DNA of 10,000 nt from Treponema sp. (GTDB taxonomy: Bacteria; Spirochaetota; Spirochaetia; Treponematales; Breznakiellaceae): contig JAIWNU010000060.1 in the NCBI GenBank assembly GCA_020216655.1, forward strand, positions 1 through 10,000, written 5' to 3'. Shown piece by piece: positions 7,407 through 10,000 of this stretch (the stretch's first letter is position 1; each line of letters begins with the position of its first letter). The notes under the pieces were generated by a model. The model saw only the letters and a program-made list of their open reading frames with translations, was not told the origin of the DNA and did not search any database. A program made the position numbers and the translations under genes.

Positions 7407-7430
7407 AGCATGTTAGTTTTGGGAGGACAT

Positions 7431-7709
7431 TTATTTCTCTAGCGGCCCAATAGGCTCCCACAAATTATAGCCTAATAAAATAATAGGAACGATAATGGTA
7501 GTGCAAAAAATAACAGAAAGGGCAATGTCTTTTGCGCTAAGACGATATAATACCTTGTCGTTTTTCTTGCCATCCTTAAAGAGTTCATTAATAAACCCAT
7601 AGGGGGGTACTGTTTGGACGGATCCATCCTTGAACACGATTTCCTTTGGCTGGGAACAACTGGTTACTAAAAAGGCGACCAACAGTAATAAAGTAAGCAA
7701 CTTTTTCAT
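7431..7709 (-). CDS. Small lipoprotein with one C-terminal membrane segment
   Basis: A 92-residue protein of unknown function. The N terminus MKKLLTLLLLVAFLVTSC is a lipoprotein signal peptide with lipobox VTSC, predicting lipidation of Cys18. The mature part has a short polar region (residues 19-60, with KDGSVQTVPPYGF and KDGKKNDK) and then a hydrophobic stretch at about 62-80 that could span the membrane, followed by NLWEPIGPLEK. A lipid anchor together with a transmembrane helix in 75 mature residues suggests retention in the inner membrane (inference). The start ATG 7709 has AGGAA (7720-7716) as ribosome-binding site. Both are buried in the 14-bp hairpin at 7708-7739, which also contains the stop codon of the upstream TSUP-like gene, so translation is probably coupled. 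No homologue is recognised. Confidence 0.75.
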   Translation of the reverse strand: MKKLLTLLLLVAFLVTSCSQPKEIVFKDGSVQTVPPYGFINELFKDGKKNDKVLYRLSAKDIALSVIFCTTIIVPIILLGYNLWEPIGPLEK

Positions 7710-7739
7710 GGTATATTCCTATGACTAGGAATATACCAT
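7708..7739 (-). promoter_or_regulatory. 14-bp-stem hairpin sequestering the lipoprotein start (translational coupling element)
   Basis: ATGGTATATTCCTA (7708-7721) and TAGGAATATACCAT (7726-7739) are perfectly complementary around a 4-base loop. In the reverse-strand mRNA the first arm encodes the last residues of the TSUP-like protein. Its UAG stop (7727-7725) sits at the loop edge, and the second arm holds the AGGAA ribosome-binding site and the lipoprotein AUG. A ribosome reaching the stop would open the stem and expose the next start. No U-run follows the stem on either strand, which argues against a terminator. Confidence 0.6.
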
Positions 7740-8369
7740 AGCTCTATGGAGATTCAAGTACAATACTCCCTTTAATGTCCCTAAGGCTGTCCATGCGGCG
7801 CTGACAACGGCTACGGTGGCGAGGGCGTAGGCTTTTTGGGGATGTTGTCCCATGGCATTATTATACAAGGGAACTGCAAAGGGTTTTCCCTCTGCAGAAA
7901 TGAGGCTCGTAAGGATACCGCTGCCAAGGCTAACCGGTACAAACAAGGATGGATGGGCCTTTGTTTCCTTTTCAGAAATGGGTTTGATAATTAAAATACG
8001 CAACCCAACAAGGATTGCATAGATTCCCAAAATACCTAACCATAAAGATGGTTTAAGCTGATTAGCCAAGAGTCTGCCGCCAACACCACCCAACACCGCT
8101 GGAATTGTTATGAGGAGCCATTCATGTGAACCAGGGGGAACTGCTCCATGGAGCAGTTCCTTCTGCCGCAGGAGCGCCATGAGGGCAGCCAGAGAAACAA
8201 CGATAAGGTTTATTTGAATTGCCTGAACAACCGGAAGGCCAACAATGCCAGTGAGCATGATAACCAGAAACACCCTATCTACCCAGGATCGTATAGATGA
8301 GGTAACAAAGCCAACGATAAGTGCTGCAAAAAGGCCCCGCAGTAAGAGTGGCACGGTTAGTGAAATCAT
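7725..8369 (-). CDS. TSUP (TauE/SafE-like) membrane permease, short form
   Basis: A 214-residue, strongly hydrophobic protein with about six or seven predicted membrane segments (near residues 4-25, 33-48, 50-68, 84-102, 108-128, 142-157 and 181-205). The stretch LGGVGGRLLANQLKPSLW followed by a helix matches the 'GaxxGarla..l' element of TSUP exporters. The later EGKPFAVPLYNNAMGQHPQKAYALAT matches their second-half 'GGGPxxvPlL...A..tS' element. TSUP proteins move small anions such as sulfite, sulfoacetate or other organosulfur acids across the inner membrane; the substrate here is unknown. Family members are usually about 240-270 residues. Here the chain stops soon after LYLNLHRAMVYS, where further glycine-rich membrane helices would be expected, so it may be C-terminally shortened. 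ATG 8369 has only a weak purine-rich stretch (AAGAAA) upstream. The coding sequence contains a 24-bp palindrome at 8137-8160. Confidence 0.65.
   Translation of the reverse strand: MISLTVPLLLRGLFAALIVGFVTSSIRSWVDRVFLVIMLTGIVGLPVVQAIQINLIVVSLAALMALLRQKELLHGAVPPGSHEWLLITIPAVLGGVGGRLLANQLKPSLWLGILGIYAILVGLRILIIKPISEKETKAHPSLFVPVSLGSGILTSLISAEGKPFAVPLYNNAMGQHPQKAYALATVAVVSAAWTALGTLKGVLYLNLHRAMVYS
8137..8160. repeat. Perfect 24-bp palindrome inside the TSUP-like gene
   Basis: GGAACTGCTCCA (8137-8148) is followed directly by its reverse complement (8149-8160) with no spacer. Counting two G-T wobbles, pairing extends outward to 8132/8165. It encodes ELLHGAVP of the permease, in a predicted loop between membrane segments. 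I see no second copy in the window. Confidence 0.9.
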
Positions 8370-8402
8370 AAGAGTTTCTTATATCTGGGTAAATATATAT
8401 AT

Positions 8403-8431
8403 AATATTTCAAAATAATGAAATATTGTCAA
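8403..8431 (-). promoter_or_regulatory. Putative promoter of the TSUP-lipoprotein unit with overlapping inverted repeat
   Basis: On the reverse strand a consensus TTGACA (8431-8426) is followed after 17 bases by AATATT (8408-8403), or after 19 bases by TATTAT (8406-8401). Transcription would begin near 8395, about 25 bases before the permease ATG. An inverted repeat, AATATTTC (8403-8410) and GAAATATT (8419-8426), fills the spacer and -10, which would suit a repressor site. This AT-rich hairpin could alternatively be a weak terminator for the gene ending at 8473. Confidence 0.4.
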
Positions 8432-8472
8432 TGATCAAGAAGATATGCAGCTAACCATGTTTTTATGAAAAC

Positions 8473-9945
8473 CTATAATTTTGATAGTACTTCTTGTATT
8501 TTTTGAATATCAAATTTTTCTGGATCGTAACCAGACGGCAGCCATTCAAAAATCTCTTTTTCATCTCTAGTGAGGTTATGTTTGGGTTTTGTTAACAATT
8601 CTATGATATCCATATAACCAGATATACCACCACAGTCTTCAGGTGGACAGGCTCGTTGTCCTTCTAAGATGAGGGGAACTTGCTCAACCTCAGGATGTGC
8701 TTTTTGAGTTTCTAAAACAGTTATATCATGTACCCAATGATCGCCATAATCATATATATATTCAAAATGGCTACCCTTGCGGAGCTTCAGATTATCTAAT
8801 CGGATCTTTCGTTCATCTTCGATGGGATCCCAATCATCAGGAGATGGTTCTCCATAGTGCTGTCCACGTATATCAAATAAATGTAGATGATAACCTTGCC
8901 ATCCCATAGTGGCAAGAATTATCTCACTTACCTCGGCTAAGCTTCTATTGCCTGGTATGAGTACATTTCGATAAATTTCTGGTTCTATACCAGCAAGGCT
9001 TATTTTTAAAATAAAATGTTTTTCTGCTGCTGGACGACTTTTTTTCTTTTTTTTAGGCCTTTGATTTTTTGCTGTGTTCTGAATATTATCGGAACTTGTA
9101 ATGTTTTTCTTCGGAGATATCTTTGTGTTAAATTTAATTTGCAGCTCAATAGCCTTCATTAGTTCTAAACTGATGTCTTTAAAGGTTTTTAAGCCAGCCT
9201 TTAATTCTTTTATTTCTGATGCCTGGAGCTTCAGTCCTGGTATATTTAGCATACGTATATTATTGGATACAATTTTTATTATATCGAGTAGTTCGTTTAG
9301 CTCAGGACTTCTCTTGATATTTGGATCTGTAAAGGGTTGTACCTGACGTTCCCATAACAAAAAAGATTCATAAAATATGAGTATTTGCGAACGAAGTTCT
9401 GCGATACTTTTTAATTCAGAATCTGCGTTATAATTTTTTTCAATTTCAAGCCCGTAGGCCTTCGTCTTTTCATATATGTTATGGATTTGCTTTGGCAGAT
9501 ATCCTACTAATTCAATGCCTCTAAAGCAACGTTCCAAAGCCGCATCTACTGTATGACCTTGATATAATTCATCTATAATAAACGCTTCGATTTCGTCGGG
9601 ATCTAACAAAAGTCCCATGTCTGACATGGCTTTGTCTAAGTTTTTGGCTTGCTTTTCTATTGGGGTTAATAACTCATCGTTTTGTAATAATGTATACAAT
9701 GATTGTGTGTCCATTCCGCTGGACCATAAATAACTTTGTCCGTCGATAAAGTACATTTGTAATTTTTTGCTGTTATTATAATAGTCTGAAAAGGATCCTT
9801 TTGGGTTTTCTCTCACCGAGTCAGGAGCTTCCTGAAAAATGGTCCCTATCATGGTTTGTGGATCCCTAGGGAATTTTAGTTTTTTAATTGCCCGATCCAA
9901 TCCAATATCAAGGGCTGCAAAATAAGCATCAGTTTCTTCTTTCAT
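8473..9945 (-). CDS. Plasmid pRiA4b ORF-3 family protein with long unknown N-terminal region
   Basis: 490 residues from ATG 9945. Residues about 308-488 are a PRiA4_ORF3 domain, recognised by FILKISLAGIEPEIYRNVLI, the segment MGWQGYHLHLFDI, IYDYGDHWVHDITVLE (397-412), ACPPEDCGGISGY (432-444) and the terminal SGYDPEKFD. The biochemical role of this domain is not established to my knowledge. Residues 1 to about 285 are not recognised; they look mostly helical and acidic (EIEAFIIDELYQG, ELRSQILIFYESFLLWERQ). A basic linker with five lysines (298-302) joins the two parts. ATG 9945 has AAGGA 5 bases upstream, but the same frame stays open to the right edge (…DEDDLFKVHPIFTRNI before the Met), so the protein may start outside the window. 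The gene is visibly more AT-rich than the metabolic genes before 7406, which hints at horizontal acquisition. No membrane segment or signal peptide is seen. Confidence 0.85.
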   Translation of the reverse strand: MKEETDAYFAALDIGLDRAIKKLKFPRDPQTMIGTIFQEAPDSVRENPKGSFSDYYNNSKKLQMYFIDGQSYLWSSGMDTQSLYTLLQNDELLTPIEKQAKNLDKAMSDMGLLLDPDEIEAFIIDELYQGHTVDAALERCFRGIELVGYLPKQIHNIYEKTKAYGLEIEKNYNADSELKSIAELRSQILIFYESFLLWERQVQPFTDPNIKRSPELNELLDIIKIVSNNIRMLNIPGLKLQASEIKELKAGLKTFKDISLELMKAIELQIKFNTKISPKKNITSSDNIQNTAKNQRPKKKKKSRPAAEKHFILKISLAGIEPEIYRNVLIPGNRSLAEVSEIILATMGWQGYHLHLFDIRGQHYGEPSPDDWDPIEDERKIRLDNLKLRKGSHFEYIYDYGDHWVHDITVLETQKAHPEVEQVPLILEGQRACPPEDCGGISGYMDIIELLTKPKHNLTRDEKEIFEWLPSGYDPEKFDIQKIQEVLSKL

Positions 9946-10000
9946 AATATTCCTTGTAAAGATTGGATGTACCTTAAATAAATCGTCCTCATCTACAATA

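Noticed and set aside
8454..8480. Possible terminator after the pRiA4b-family gene
   Set aside because: The GTTTT/AAAAC stem has only five pairs and is not followed by a T-run in the reverse-strand direction.
9789..9802. 14-bp palindrome AAAAGGATCCTTTT in the pRiA4b-family gene
   Set aside because: A palindrome of this size is expected about once in a 10-kb window by chance.

Overview
The window reads as a chromosomal segment of a Gram-negative-type bacterium, most plausibly a spirochaete related to Treponema. Pointers are a fused AroD-AroE protein, a periplasmic signal peptide, a short lipoprotein, a PAS-SpoIIE phosphatase and moderate base composition. This assignment is from gene style only; no rRNA or other marker is present. 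No tRNA, rRNA, CRISPR array, insertion sequence or phage gene was seen.

Layout. Positions 1-286 (minus strand) hold the first 95 residues of a fatty-acyl-CoA ligase running off the left edge. Divergent to it are a small secreted protein (401-877) and the bifunctional dehydroquinate dehydratase/shikimate dehydrogenase (934-2430). A PAS-PP2C phosphatase (2433-3578, minus) ends 2 bases from the aroDE stop. It is divergent from rpiA (3626-4327), which is followed after 9 bases by a DUF6062-type double Cys/His protein (4337-4981). A two-gene unit follows: an XRE-cupin regulator (5114-5668) and an AMP-forming acyl-CoA synthetase (5688-7406). The last third is all minus strand: a small lipoprotein (7431-7709), a TSUP-like membrane permease (7725-8369) and a large AT-rich gene with a C-terminal plasmid pRiA4b ORF-3 domain (8473-9945).

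How the genes relate. Most of the window is housekeeping: aromatic amino-acid precursors, ribose-5-phosphate isomerisation and carboxylic acid activation. The cupin regulator probably controls the synthetase behind it. The phosphatase is a signalling output protein without a visible partner nearby.

The most notable unexplained structure is in the TSUP-lipoprotein unit. A perfect 14-bp-stem hairpin has the permease stop codon at its loop and encloses the ribosome-binding site and start codon of the lipoprotein, as expected for translational coupling. A perfect 24-bp palindrome lies inside the permease coding sequence. An inverted repeat sits between the likely -35 and -10 of the same unit. The right-edge gene differs from its neighbours in base composition and joins an unrecognised ~300-residue N-terminal part to the pRiA4b domain, so it may have been acquired horizontally.
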